A DNA stretch of 64,000 nt, taken from NCBI GenBank assembly GCA_947685225.1, contig CANTUV010000035.1, positions 4,409,501 through 4,473,500 on the forward strand, read 5' to 3'. The position numbers were made by a program, and so were the translations under genes. The DNA comes from Garcia nutans (Eukaryota; Streptophyta; Magnoliopsida; Malpighiales; Euphorbiaceae). Under the pieces are notes generated by a model. The model made no database searches and was not told where the DNA came from. It worked only from the letters and a program-made list of their open reading frames with translations. Positions 22,899 through 36,013 of the stretch are shown here, piece by piece (position 1 is the stretch's first letter; the number at the start of each line of letters is the position of its first letter).

Positions 22899-24787
22899 AG
22901 GAAGATAATTCCTATTTTCTTCTCTAATTTCCCAACTTTATCTCTCTCTTATTTTTCTTTTTAAAAAAAAAATGGGAAGAGTAAAATAAATTATTCCCAC
23001 AAATTTAGTTTGACATGTGATGAAAGAGAATTAGATCATATACGGTCGATCCATCAAAAAAAAAAATTTTTTTGGTGTTTAAAATGCATATATTAAATTG
23101 GAATATGAAGAATTTAAATTCATAATTCGATAGATATATTTTCTTTTTATTTGTTTTAAATTATAGGCCATTTACTACTTTAGCAAATTATTTGATGTAT
23201 TAAATTTTTATTATATTTATTTTTAATAATATTTAATAAATATATTTTATACTAAAATAAGAGTAAATAAGAGCATAACAAAAAAATACATATAAATTTA
23301 TTTTTTTAAAAAAAATAATTAATGTTTTTAATTGTTGTGAAATAAAAAATGTATTTATCAATTCCCAACAAAATGAGCATTAATTTTGAATTTTGCAAAT
23401 AATTAAAATATACGAAAGAAAGATAAGAATGAATAAAATAAAATATACTTATTTTTAGAATTCGGATTATTTTCTAGTATGATTACAATTTAGAGATTAA
23501 ATAATCATGTAAGATTTGCATTTCAATAACGTGACCAAAATTAATTTGGACACAGCATATAGAGAAATAGGCATGAATACACAGGCAAGGAATATGGCCT
23601 AATTAAATCCTTTAATTAAAAATAAAAGTTGAAAAGTTAAATAGATAGTGCTGCCTACTAAAATGCATGTCATTACAATTTTGGAAATTTCAATAAAAAA
23701 AAAAGAAAAAGAAAAAGGATATTGGGCATAAACACAACAATAATAAGAATATTATCCAGTTGGAATTATGAAATGATTCATAATGATTTTTAAGATTAGT
23801 TTCAATGAGTTAATTTTGTCCTAACTCTAAATTGATTAGCCCAATTAAGCTTTTGAAGCTCTAATGGAAAATGACCTTTAACCTAGAAAGATGTTTTTCC
23901 TTTTCCTAATAATAAAAGCACATTGCATTGTTAATTTTTATGTATTATTGTAAAATTATTTTTAATTTAAATTTTCATTTAAAATTTTTAAAAAAAAATT
24001 ATTTATACTATAAAGAATAAATTAACCTAATAAATTTATTCATTCTTAAAATTTTTATTTTATATTAATAGTAAAATAATATAATTTACTAACTTTCGTA
24101 CATTAATTAAATATATATCTTTAATTCACTGAGGAAAAATTATTCATGTCAAAATTAAATAATTTATAAATAAAAATTTCAATTGGATACTAATTAATCA
24201 AATAAAAAATAAATATTATTATCTATTTTAAATATCTTGGTTCAATTTTTCAAGAGGATAAGAGCTGTGAGAATAAAAATATTAATCATAGGATTAAAAT
24301 ATATTAGATAAAGAGAAATAATGCAATATGAATTTTATATTATGGTAAGATATCAGTTAAATTGAAATATAAATCCTACTGCTCTATAATCAGTCATAAC
24401 ATATCTTACCAATTATTCTTTACTTCTCATCTCTTTCTTTCCCTCGTTTGTAATTTGCAGAGACTAAATTTTTCTATTTTTTTAGCATGTGTTTATATTT
24501 TTATTAAATAATTATAACTATAGTTTTAAAGAGATATAAAACTACAATATTATTTTTCTATTATTTTTTTATATTAATTTAGGCCTAATTCTATTATTCC
24601 TAACTATATCTATCTTATAAAATATTTGATTTTTCTAATAAGGTACATATCACAAATTCTTTATTTATTTTCGTAACATAATTGAGAAAAAAATTACTTT
24701 TCATATTCGATCTCATCTCTTATGAATTCAATTGGAATTGAAGGACGATCATTGAAGAGCATAGAGAATTTCTTAGGGGAAGCACGA

Positions 24788-24839
24788 GGTCTTATGGTAG
24801 TTTTTTTTTTTTTTTTGAACAGAAGTCTTGTGGTAGTTT
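24788..24839. mobile_element. Possible tail-only retroposition footprint
   Basis: A T-run of about 13 plus GAACAG sits between GGTCTTATGGTAGTTT (24788-24803) and AGTCTTGTGGTAGTTT (24824-24839). A poly-T with flanking near-identical 16-bp repeats looks like a LINE-driven insertion truncated to almost nothing but its tail, read on the minus strand. Replication slippage is an alternative. Confidence 0.35.
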
Positions 24840-24995
24840 GAAATCCACTAATTAATGCCAGCTCATGTCCACCACCCTTTTGTTGTTTCAGTTTTTGTCT
24901 TTTAACGGCCCATTTTTTATACGTACTACTCAAGTTAACCCTTTTCTATCTCTGCGTGATTGTTTTGAATTGGACCCATTTCTTGCGTTCTTTAA

Positions 24996-25021
<26 letters not shown>
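24996..25021. repeat. CT dinucleotide microsatellite
   Basis: About thirteen CT units followed by a T-run. Confidence 0.85.
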
Positions 25022-25026
<5 letters not shown>

Positions 25027-25696
25027 AACTTAAAATCTTTTTAGGAAAAATTTTATCTTAAGTAGAATAAAATTTAAAAATATATATATTTTTCTCTTAA
25101 TTTTACCCTTACATTTGTTGGTATATCACTATATGAATCAATTAAAAATACTAAAATAATTATTTTAATACTTGTGCAATAATCAAAAAATACTATTGCT
25201 ATGACTCGGAGGAGTATATATATTATCTGGTTGAAAGGTAACTTTATTTTTTTTAGTGAATTTTTATCTTAGTTTATCATTAATATTCAATTTATTAAAA
25301 TAAAAATTAAATATTCGTCATCATCTATATTCAGATGATAATTGTAAATGATGGATAATAGTTTTGATTTAAAAAAAAATCTTCTCCAATAATAAAAGTT
25401 TTATATATTATCTATATGGCAGACTAACAATTAATTAATTTAATTAAATATCGATACTCATATAATTAAAGTGATCACATCATTTAATGGGATTAAGCAA
25501 CTACTAAAACAAATAACATGAATAATAAAGAAGTGGGCGAGGGAATAGAAATGTAAATGAATTGCTTAAAATATGATTTAATGCAAAATGAGCAATGTTG
25601 CTTAGATCCCATCAATGAAGTTCTTTTATTTAATTAATTTCAGAGAGGGAATATAATCTCAAGACTTTTAATGAGTTTGGAATAAGCAAAGAAAAC

Positions 25697-26245
25697 AAGT
25701 GATCTATTAAGTATTACACATAGGTAAAATATAATAAATATGAACTCCTTAATATAAGTGATCTATTAAGTATCTCACATTAATAAAATATAATAAATAT
25801 GTGCTCCTTATAACAGTTTGGATAATTCTCATCTCATGAGTTAGCTTTTGGGGTTGAGTTAGGTTCAAGTCCATTTTTTCAATATGATATCGGAGTCATG
25901 ATCTAATATTTTAATATTGGGTCACCCGCAGATATTCAGTCCTGCAAACTTCACGCTTCAGATTTTTCGCTTTTGGAATTGAGTTAGGCTCAAGTCCATT
26001 TTTTTAATATGGTATCAGAGTCACGATCTAATCTTTCAATATTGGGCCACCCGCAGATGTCCAGTCCTGCAAACTTCTTGCTTCAGATTTTTCTCATATG
26101 CTCGGGCCTAGGCATTAAAGGGTGTATCAAGTATCTCACATTAATCAAATATAATAAATGTGTGTTTTTTATAGATTTGGACAATTCTCGCCTTATGAAC
26201 TAGCTTTTGAGATTGAATTAGAGCCAAGTCTATTTTCTCAATATG
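25697..26245 (+). mobile_element. TRIM-like miniature LTR element, rearranged array
   Basis: Two LTR-like units of about 118 bp (25762-25880 and 26123-26239) share TCTCACATTAAT, ATATAATAAATnTGTG, CTAGCTTTTG-like and CAAGTC(C/T)ATTTT text. Plant TRIM LTRs commonly carry CTCATGAG(T/C)TAGCTTTTGGGGTTGAG, seen here at about 25833-25858. After the first LTR comes a mutated primer site TGATATCGGAGTC (25885-25897). A second, better site TGGTATCAGAGTC lies at 26010-26022 in a partial 125-bp duplication. ATTAAAGGG just before the last LTR can serve as a purine tract. The first 59 bp of the left LTR are also tandemly duplicated (25697-25755). It has no coding capacity, as expected of TRIMs. Confidence 0.7.
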
Positions 26246-26705
26246 ATCCTTATTTATTATATTATTAGTACTTATTATCTAATTTAATAACTATATGTAT
26301 ATACTTTAATCTTGCTAATAAATGTATATTATATTGATCACCAACTTAATTAATTAATCAAAAGCTTCAAATAGTAATTATTTGATGAAGAAAAGCAGAA
26401 AATGACTAACTACGCCCACAAATTTGCTTTTCAAAAGGATATTAGATCATAGATGCGTGCATTATGTGTTTTAATTATAATTATTAAAGTATATTAAAGA
26501 GAAGAATATATATATATATATCTTATTATATTATTTCCTTAATGTTATACAAAGTGCCATACAACCATATGTTTCCCTTAATCTCCAAGGAAATTATTCA
26601 ATGTGAGTGCTGAAAGAGTACTGTTTTTTTACTGCTATAATTATTTATACATTAATTATTTTTTTAGATGGACAAGAAAAAGTTAAAAGTGTTAACTTTT
26701 TTTTT
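26246..26705. other. AT-rich intergenic DNA, nothing recognised
   Basis: A/T-rich with a TA run near 26508. No gene or repeat end was identified. Confidence 0.45.
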
Positions 26706-26710
26706 ATTTA

Positions 26711-27172
26711 TAGTGCGTTTAGTTGTATAAAGATATTAGAAAAGTTGATTATATAATTATATTTATCCAATAATATTATATTTATTTATAAATATTTTAT
26801 GTAAAATAAAATATTAAACTCATTAAATTTTACTAACTGGTTGGTAAAATATTTTACTTAAAGGAAATAGAAAAAATATTTTAATAGAAAAATTGATTGA
26901 AGAGTTTACATATCAAAAGATAATTATATCGTTAATTTAAGATATGATAAAATAAGAAAGAATAAGAGTAGTTAAGTATGACGTAAACTTTTTCTATAAA
27001 ATTGAGTTGCAACTAAATAAATTAATATTTTTTTAATTTATTTTTTTAATATTTTATTACATCTTTCAAACATAGTAATATAATATTTTTCAGTAAAATA
27101 TAATTCTTATAATATATCTTTATAAAATATATTTTTAGTAATTAATTTTTTAATAATTTACTAAGCACACTA
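26711..27172. mobile_element. MITE-like repeat R2, copy 2, 462 bp
   Basis: The ends form a short inverted repeat: TAGTGCGTTTAG at 26711-26722, and TAGTGTGCTTAG read inward from 27172 (10 of 12 match). The interior is A/T-rich, non-coding, and aligns with 20276-20657. No clear target duplication was found, so the superfamily is not assigned. Confidence 0.5.
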
Positions 27173-30005
27173 TCAAATAAAAATTATAAAATGAAATTTT
27201 TTTCTTATAAAATAAGAAGCTTCATGCATTAATTATAATATTATTATAAAATTAAAATTAACATTTTATTATTTTAATTGTAAAATTAAAAAAATAATAA
27301 TATAAAATTTTAATATTGGGTAAATTCAAATTATATTAAGTTTTGACAATTTTTATTAAGAATCTTCCAATTAATTAGATTAGGGTCACCAAAAAAAAAA
27401 ATGAAAGATACTTCAAACTGTAAAATATTTTTTTTCAAAATATATACAGGTTAAATAATTGAACCATATGAAAAGATGATGCAAAGAATAAATAAGAAAA
27501 AATGTCCAATCAAATTGGCTATCTTGATTTGCATGAATTGGTCATACATATCCATTTAAGAACGAATAATTTTTCTCTTTTTAACCTTATTATCTTTAAA
27601 AACTTGATTGATTTGAACACTCTTAGTCAACTAATTATAATTTTGCTTAGAAAAATTAAAACCCTAAAAAAGGATAAGAGATATACAAAATTATATCTAA
27701 AATATATAAAAAAAATCGCATATTAATCATTGAATCATATAATCATTTTTCATATGAGAATACATCATATATATTAGGGACAATTATTATCTTTTTATTA
27801 TTAGAAATAATAAACTATACTATTGTGCTCCATAAAATGACATATGAAAATAAAGAAAATAACAGATATTAAAGGCTAATAGAAGAAACTTTTATCTTTG
27901 TATTGCAATTTTTTTTTAAAATTAAGGCTAAATTTCCATGATTTTTTTGGATTACAACTGTTATAAGAACTCAATTTTTTTCTTTAAAAAAAAGCAGTTA
28001 ATTTTTTATTGCACTCAAAATCCTGTTGGTCCATGCAATTATTGTTGTCTGGCTAACCATCGCTAAGAAAAGCACCTTATATCAGTCTATATCTGTATGC
28101 CAAAGAGTAGGTAAAATTTTGGTACTAAAGATATTTGATGTGATTAGATAAGGGTTTCTTAAAAAAAAAAAAAACAAATTTCACTGTTTAAAGTATTCAT
28201 CTTTAATTAACCTAGTCTAAATAATTAAATTCAATCTAAATCTAATTAAAAATGATATTTTTAAAACTAAATTGCTTAGTGATCTAATTCAATTAACTTA
28301 ACTAAAAATTGAAATTAGTTAAATGTAAATTAAAAAAAATATAAAAATTAAAATACTTGTTTTAATTAGAAACTGTCATCCCCTAACTAAAAAACACAAA
28401 GAATGGAGACATGAGAGGCTATTGTTTAATGTCTCGTACAGAGAGGTCTTCCTTTGATTTTGCCTACCCAACTGCTCCTTTCTCTTTTTATTTATTTATT
28501 TATATAATTTACTTTTTTTTTTTCCTTTTTTCTAAATAATGTTGTTTGATGTCAACACTCAACGCCAAAAATTTAAAAAAAATATATTTTTGTAACAGTT
28601 TCTTTTATTTTATTTTGTTGCCTTTAACTGATTTTTATTGGATTATTACACCATCATCATTTTGTTTTTTTATTTAATTTTCTCCTTTTGTCGAATTTGT
28701 TGCCTTCTATTGGAAAACATATATATAATAAAATATTTTAAAGCATTAGATTTAATCAATATAATAAGAAACTAATCTTTTAAAATTTATTTATTTATTT
28801 AAAGTTAATATCTTAGGATATTTTCTGTCATATAGTTACTTTATTCATTATACATTTATTTATATATTAAAAAAATGTTAAATTATTAATTCGGCCTAAT
28901 TAACAATCTGTTTTTAAGTATTTTTAACCCATTTAATTTAATAAATATTTATTAAATGAAATCGACAGTACTTATGCTTGTCTATTTCTTGCTTTAGGCT
29001 CTAAAATGGACATCTTTTATAATTTAACATGTTATTACAAATTTTAAAAATTAAAATTTACTATTTTTTAAAATTAATTACCCTTTTGCTTATAGCATCC
29101 CACGTTTATATCATGAATATTTGGTGAGAAAAGACTATTATTTATTAAAGTAAAGGATAATATATTATATATGTAGTTTTAATTTTATTTGGTGCTAATT
29201 ATTGCATATTTAAAAATTATTATTTTGGTTAAAGTTATTTAAGTAATCCTAAAAAAAATTGCTCTAATTGATCTTAAATTAATTTTGAACTAATTACGTA
29301 TTTTTCGTGTTAATTTTATTTTTTTATATATAAAATAATATTGGACCGATCTAGACATCACTAATTTCAAATTAGATTGAAGTGGATATAAATGAATGGA
29401 ATTATGGAACTACTCATAATCAAATAAAACTTGACTCATAATTTGAATTCAAGTCGTTTGAATTTAAGTTTAAACAATTTGAGTAATAAAAGTTAGATTC
29501 CAATATTACAATACTTAATCTAAGTGATTATTGCAAAACTTTGTTGAAAATTAAAAGGTTATATATTTTTAAGGAAAATGAAGTTATAACAAATCAAATA
29601 GGATGAGAATTTCCTAATTTAGAAGGATGTCTCACATATTATTATACTAGTTCAATAAATCTGTTTTTTTTTTCTAAAAGATAAATAAATAAATTTAATT
29701 TTTAAAGACAGTTGAATTTTATACAATATTTTGAATTTCTGTTTTATCCAAATTGAGAAATTTTAAAATAAAACGTCAATTTTTGAAGTTTAAAATTTGT
29801 AATTGTATGTGGCGGAGTTTAGAATTGTTAGGACTTAGAGGGTGTTTAGTCTAAAAATGTTTATAAATTAATAGTGTTTATAAGTTAATATAAGTTATAA
29901 GTATTTAAATTTTAACTAGTTATATATTTATTTTTTTTAAATATTTATATGTTTAATAAAAAATATATTATAAACATATTTATTCAGAGCAAAATACCAA
30001 TTTGG
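27173..30005. other. AT-rich intergenic DNA, nothing recognised
   Basis: No gene supported. The 74-residue open frame at 27502-27726 (plus) is I/L/K-rich, as expected for random A/T DNA, and matches no family I know. Confidence 0.5.
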
Positions 30006-30049
30006 TCTCAACTTAATTACAGTAATGAATAATGCAGAGCGGATCTATC

Positions 30050-30780
30050 ATCTATTGGCAGTAAGGATAACGTTATCAGCAATTTATTTATTTTTAACTT
30101 AAACCAGTAACATGCGCAGTTGGATAAAAAGGCGAAGTTTTGGGTTTGGTCCGAAAGAAGAATGTTCAAAGATGCATACGGCTTACGATAGCGGGAATCA
30201 TGGGATTGTTAGACCAACGAATCCATTCCTCTGCCTAAAACATATGTCCAAACTCCCTAATTACTCCACAAACAAACAACTCCCTGTATTCATGCCTTCT
30301 AGCTGGCAAATGCTCTCTCCTATCCATGACGTGGCCTTTAATTTATTTACAATTTATTTATTTATTTATTTTTCTTCCTTTGGTCTTATCCGTTTCGCGG
30401 TTCTTAATAACGGAGACAAACCAAAAAGACCCATTCATTTTTTTTTATAAATTAAAATAAAAAGTTTTAAATTCCACGTCATTGAAGAACGTACATTGTT
30501 TTACAGATCTGATGACATGGCATTGGAACCGAACATGAGGAAGAAATAGGACGCGTGTGTCTGAGGTTGAACTATCAATTCTAGTACCGACGTGGAGCCT
30601 TTTGTTACTTAACACCTGTTTGCTTGTCTGTTTTCATAACAACTGTCTTTTTTGTCCGTTACTCAACGCTGGTGCCTAATAAGGCTCGTTTTCCACGTGC
30701 GCCAAAAATGCCGTACTAATAATTCAGGGTCTCAGTGGGACCATTTTTTTGCACGGTGAATTTTCGATCTCGTGTGTGTC
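30050..30780. other. Higher-GC intergenic island with ACGT motifs
   Basis: About 700 bp of more balanced composition between AT-rich flanks. It holds several ACGT-core words used by plant bZIP and bHLH factors: GACGTGG near 30328 and 30590, ACGCGTGT near 30551, and CCACGTGC (a G-box) near 30692. A 112-residue open frame (30112-30450, plus) lies in it, but it has no recognised domain and its second half is low-complexity. It could be a distal regulatory region or a decayed gene. Confidence 0.3.
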
Positions 30781-33036
30781 CTATTCTTTATTCATTCAAT
30801 TTCTTTATATATATATATATATATAAATACATATATAATGTCATGACATTTTAAATATATATATTTGTAAACTTATAAATTAATTATTTGAGAGTGTTCT
30901 TCTTATTTTCTTTCTAAACTATAATATATCATAGTTATTTATCCACAAGTCTAAAAATTTAAATTCATATTATAAGAGCTAAATAAATTAAAATATCTCT
31001 CCATCTATTACCAGATAATATATAGATTGTAAGACCATACAATTAATCTATGTATTTTTTAGCTAAGAAATATTTTTTTATAAAATGTGCTTTAAAAATA
31101 AAACAATAATATTATATTTTTGTCAATGGTTATACATAATTATAGTTAAAACAAAATCATTTAACTTAATTTAATTCAACTGTGACATATATGTGAAATC
31201 TCAATAATGTTTAATAATTGATTTTTTAATTTGTTTCGATTAAAATGATTTTTAGTTTAAATCGTTTTTCGTTAAAGCATTTTTACACGTTTTTGCGACC
31301 TGCTTTGTAGCACAGTTACATTTAAAATGTTATGTTACATATATTCAGATACTTAAATTTGTACCTAGTTCATACTCTAAGAAACTCTATGTTGACCTAG
31401 CAAATATCATTTAACTGTTTTTTAAAATAAACTATAACATAGCTTTAATTTTTCAATAAAATTATTATTATTAATTAATACATTTTTTTAGGTAATTTAA
31501 GCAATTCCTTTTGCTTTAATAACTATTAAATAGCAATTCATTTTGTGCAAATTACACCATAAAATTTTTAGGGTTTTATCATTTGAATAATGTAAAATTT
31601 AAATATAATTTCAAAAAATAGGATATAAATTTTATATTTTATACATCAATAATGATAAACCTCTATTCGTCAAGATTAAAGTATTAAAATAAGTATTATA
31701 ATCATGATAATATTGAATAAATAATAAATTTAATAAATATGAGTACAGTATAATTTTTTTGGAGAATAATTTAATAATAAAAGATATCAAAATAATGCTC
31801 GACATGGTCAATGTGTTACCCCTATCTAAGCATTTTATAAATTCATGAATATATTTATTTCCCTTGAGTACAAAATTTAAGTCCGACTCTTCTCTCATTT
31901 TAATAGTAAGTCAAGGTTACTCGGATTACATAATACCCATTTATATAAACAATGTAAAGTGCACATATCACTCGTAATATTTTTTTCTAATTTAATAATA
32001 AAATAGCACAATAGCGAATAAATTTTTATATATCATATTATATTTAGATTGATAATATGGATAATAATAATTAAAAAAAAAAGTCCCTGCCGCGCTAGAG
32101 GATACAAGTGGCACTTGTGTCCCGTTCAGGACAAGTATAAGCACGTGATAAAGTCACCTGTGCACATGCAATATTGACAATGCCATTGACAGCAGAAGTA
32201 AAGAAAAACCTTATCTATAATTTTTAATTAACTCGTGGAAAAGAAAAATAAAGAATGAGGGTATTCCAGTCTTTTAGTAGCTTAGATACGTAAAAACTGT
32301 CCCCATCTAACGGTTACAATCGCTGATAGTACGATCTCCCGTATCTTCTCCTTTTTCTACTTTATCTTTTCTTTCTACTCTAAAAAAAAAACTTTATTTT
32401 TCTCTTCTAAGTTCTAATGATGATAATTAAGTATAAATTTTTCTCGCCTATATGATGTGTATTGAAATTTTTACTCGAGTGGAAACTAGCAAAATCTTTC
32501 ATAATTTAATTAATTTTCTCGAATTATTTCAAGCGATAATAAGATTTTAATAATATTGGAAAAATTGCAATGATACTGTTCTTTTCTTGTATGTAGGATA
32601 ACCAAAGATGGTTAATTTATTCACTTATTTTATTTCTTAATTTTGCTGCACTTTATAATAAAATTATCATACTCTGAATTTTATTTATTTTAAAAAAACC
32701 AAATAAGAGCATTCGCATAGAAAACAATAGTTAAACATATCTTATAACAAAACTATAATAATTTTATTGTGATATATTTACAAATATATTCTATAAATAC
32801 ACAATAAAAGATTGAAATCTTCTTATTTAAACTCCTCCACATATTCCAATCAAGCCCATCAAACTAAATCACGCCCTAAAGACTTGAAATTATAATGTTT
32901 TAAGTACATACATTTATACATATTACGATAATATTACAAATAGATTACACAATATTTTAGTTGTCATGAACCATAGTCATATGTATATTTTATACTTTAT
33001 TTGTCCTGCTAAAATTATTAATTTTGCAAAAAAAAT
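30781..33036. other. AT-rich intergenic DNA with one small island
   Basis: Mostly A/T-rich, with a TA microsatellite near 30806-30825. A more GC-balanced stretch at 32085-32345 contains CACGTGATAA and AACGGTTAC but no open frame. The open frame at 31632-31898 (minus) is low-complexity. Confidence 0.45.
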
Positions 33037-33038
33037 TA

Positions 33039-33274
33039 TCTCTCTCAAATTATCACTTTATATAATAAAAAATTAATTAATTTTTTAACTATATTCTTAT
33101 AATTAATGACTTAATTAATGATTTAATTAATTAAATAAAAATATAATATTAATAAATTAATAAAGAATATTTTAGTTTATTTAAAATAATTTTATATAAT
33201 ATATAGAGAATTTAATGACTTTTTAAATAAATGTGTATGAATTGAACGTGTCAATTTCAACGAAACGAAGAGAG
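33039..33274. mobile_element. Stowaway-type MITE, about 236 bp
   Basis: The right end read inward is CTCTCTTCGTTTCGTTGAAA, then TTGACACG, followed by ATACACATTTATT; this matches the CTCCCTCYGTTYC...TTGACAC ends of plant Stowaway elements. The left end is TCTCTCTCAAATTATCACTT. TA dinucleotides flank it at 33037-33038 and 33275-33276. It has no coding capacity, consistent with a Tc1/mariner-derived MITE. Confidence 0.7.
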
Positions 33275-35795
33275 TAATAATTAAAAAAAATAATTATTTT
33301 TATTCAATATATAAATACATATGTATTTTTACTATTGTTTTAATATGAGATATATTCAATAAATAATTTTAATAAGTAATATCAAATATGAATATAATAC
33401 AATTTTAATATTAACTTATTAAAATAGTAATTATAATTTTAATTAACTTATTAAAATAGTAAATCACTTGGAGGGATAAAAAAGGAAAATGTGTTTATTG
33501 ATGTAAGATTGAGAGAATATAAATAAAAATATTATTATTAAAATTTGATATTAAAAAAATAAAAGATTCTACTTTAAAATTATATTTTATGCGGGAGATA
33601 TATTATCATTAAACATTCTATATGATTAATTTTTAAAAAATCTAAATAGGGTAGATTGGCTAATGAATGCTGAATAAGATATTTAATAAATAGAGAGCGA
33701 AATAAATGAAAAGAAAATCTCGCCACATTGCCTGCCACCGACGATTGCCCATACTTTCGGAAAACGCAAAATAGTTGTGAAAACTAAAAAAAAATCTGAT
33801 CAATTTTCTCGGAAAGTTAAAAAAACAAAATAAAAAAATTCTCACACACCAAACAGCATTAGTATTTTGGTAGTAGGTACGATGTACGAGCAACAGAAAC
33901 GGATACGGATCTCTACTCCCATGTCTCCTCCATTAAAATTTCACTCTATCCACATTATTTTTTTTAGCATAAATGAGAATCAAATTTAGATATATTAATT
34001 AATCATAAAGTATTTTATTTTAATATATCATCTTTTTCTTTAATTATTATTTATATAAAAAAATAAAATAATTGATTAAATAAAATAATTGATTCCCTTC
34101 CTCTTCACTTTTATCCTAATTTAAAATACACTTAATTAATAGTAAGATTAAAAAATAGTTTAGAGCAAATTCCATACATAGGGTTCCGATAAATTTTTTT
34201 CTATACATAGGGTAATATAAAAAATAATAATTATTATTACGACAGTTTTAGTATATATATAATTAAAAATAAATAAAGAATAGATTAATAATCTCGAAAC
34301 TAATTCAATATCACCAGTAAATATTTTTTAAATAACTTTGTAACAATTAAATCAACCCACTGATTTGGTTGTTTAAAATAAAATAATAGTTGATATATGT
34401 TGGAAGTTCATGTAGTTATTGATTCAAAAAATATTTCCTACAACCATATAGCATAGTTAAATTTTAAATTATGTTATTCATATTAAAATAATAATTAATA
34501 AAAGTATTTATTCAAATAAGTTTTATATGATTATAATATATTAAATAATTATTAAAATCTTATAAATAATATCATGTGAAAAATTATCTTATTCATGTTT
34601 AAAATAAAAATATAGCTATAAAATAAAATTAATTTTATTATGACATCATCATATGCATTACATGTTGAAAAATTGATTTTATAATTTCACCCATAAAATT
34701 AATTATATGCGACTTACCAGGCATAGTTAAATCAAGTAATAGCCCTAAAACTTCGCTTTTTTCTTGATTAAAAGAATACATTAAAAAATAAACTATCTTA
34801 TTGTAACGTAATGTAATGCAGTGTACTGTATTGAGGAAGCTAAAGAGAAAGTCCCTCCTAGTCATGGGGGGCGCGTGCAAAAAATAAATAATAGAGATTA
34901 TATATAAATTTTTGTAGGATAATAAAGTCACCGGTTCCGTACAAGTAAAAGAGTTGAACAGAGAGCAGAAAGGGACAGCAAACCGGCAACTGTCGGTCGG
35001 AAGGTTGGAAAAGAGGCCGTTATGAGAGAAAGGGGGTGGTGGTGGTGGTGACTGATAGTGGGTGGCAGGTTTACAGGCTGGCTAAAAAAATATGCAGTAA
35101 TGATTCTCCTTCCGATTCGGCGATCACTCTTGTCGTTTTGTGCCAGCTCAGCATTTCCGTGCAGCCGTTCTTTTTTTTTTTTTTAAAGAAAATACAAAAT
35201 AATTTTTTTTATTAATTTGAAAAACAACGAAATAATAATAATAATAATAATAAATATGGAAAATCCCACGTGAAAATGGTATACAGGCTGGCATGGCGGA
35301 GTCAAAGTTCAGAGAGTCCATAAAAACCTTACCCAACCAACCGTTACCATCTTTATCCAAAGATATTATTAAGATTTCTGTCCAAAATTAAATTTTTATC
35401 ATATGATATTTTATATTATATAAAATAATTATGGTTATCAAGGTTTGTTTCTCTGTAACTTCCAAAAATACAATTATAGAAATCCCATCGACTACTATTT
35501 AATTACTCTCTTTTCTATTAATTTTGAGTAAAATCTTAAATTTCAATTCTCTTTTTTTTTTATATTTAATTAGTTTATTAGTAGTTGTACATCCATTCTA
35601 AATATCTAACGTATTTATTAGCTTTTCAGTTACCAAATTAATTAATTATAATAATGAGTTCCAACTACGCTTGCAAGGATGAAGAAACACAAGTGGCTAA
35701 TAATAATTTAACTTAGTCGCTAAAATATAAAGGGGCTAGTCATTAATTTTATTTTTCTTTTATTTCATTATTATTATTATTATTATTATTTTAAT
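33275..35795. other. AT-rich intergenic DNA with GC islands upstream of MYB73
   Basis: Mostly A/T-rich. Islands of balanced composition occur at about 33700-33930, 34920-35165 and 35265-35350. The middle one has CACCGGTTCCG, a GGTGGTGGTGGTGG run and TTCCGATTCGGCGATC. None has a credible open frame. They lie 1.4-3 kb upstream of the MYB gene and could be regulatory. Confidence 0.35.
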
Positions 35796-35797
35796 AT

Positions 35798-36013
35798 TTT
35801 CTCTGTTCCATTTGATATATTCACTCTTTTTTTATAAATATTAAAAATAATTTTTATTAAAAATATAAATTTATAATTTTTTTATTTTATTATGAAATAT
35901 ATTTAATAAATAATATTAAATAATAATATTATAAAAATTTAATATATTAATTAATTTAATAAAATAATAAATAAATTATAATTTGTAATAAAAAAAATTG
36001 TCAATTTGAGATG
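35798..36013. mobile_element. Stowaway-like MITE remnant
   Basis: The left end CTCTGTTCCATTTGATATAT and the right end read inward (CATCTCAAATTGACAATTTT) fit diverged Stowaway termini with AT-rich non-coding sequence between. The exact TA boundaries are not clear. Confidence 0.45.

Larger units (their letters stand above)
22900..25690. other. AT-rich intergenic DNA
   Basis: No coding region or RNA gene is supported. It contains a T-run flanked by 16-bp near-direct repeats (24788-24839) and a CT microsatellite, both listed separately. Confidence 0.5.

Noticed and set aside
25885..26022. TGGTATCAGAG words as tRNA genes or full-size LTR elements
   Set aside because: They are primer-binding sites. 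There is no tRNA fold, and the surrounding LTR-like units are too short for a full-size element.
26239..26247. TGATC as a 5-bp target duplication around the TRIM
   Set aside because: It matches only if the LTR edges are moved off the TG..CA-like boundaries. The same word is also part of the duplicated LTR head and the primer-site remnant.
30112..30450. 112-residue open frame as a protein gene
   Set aside because: The second half is a TTTA repeat and the first half has no recognisable domain. Kept only as part of an island.
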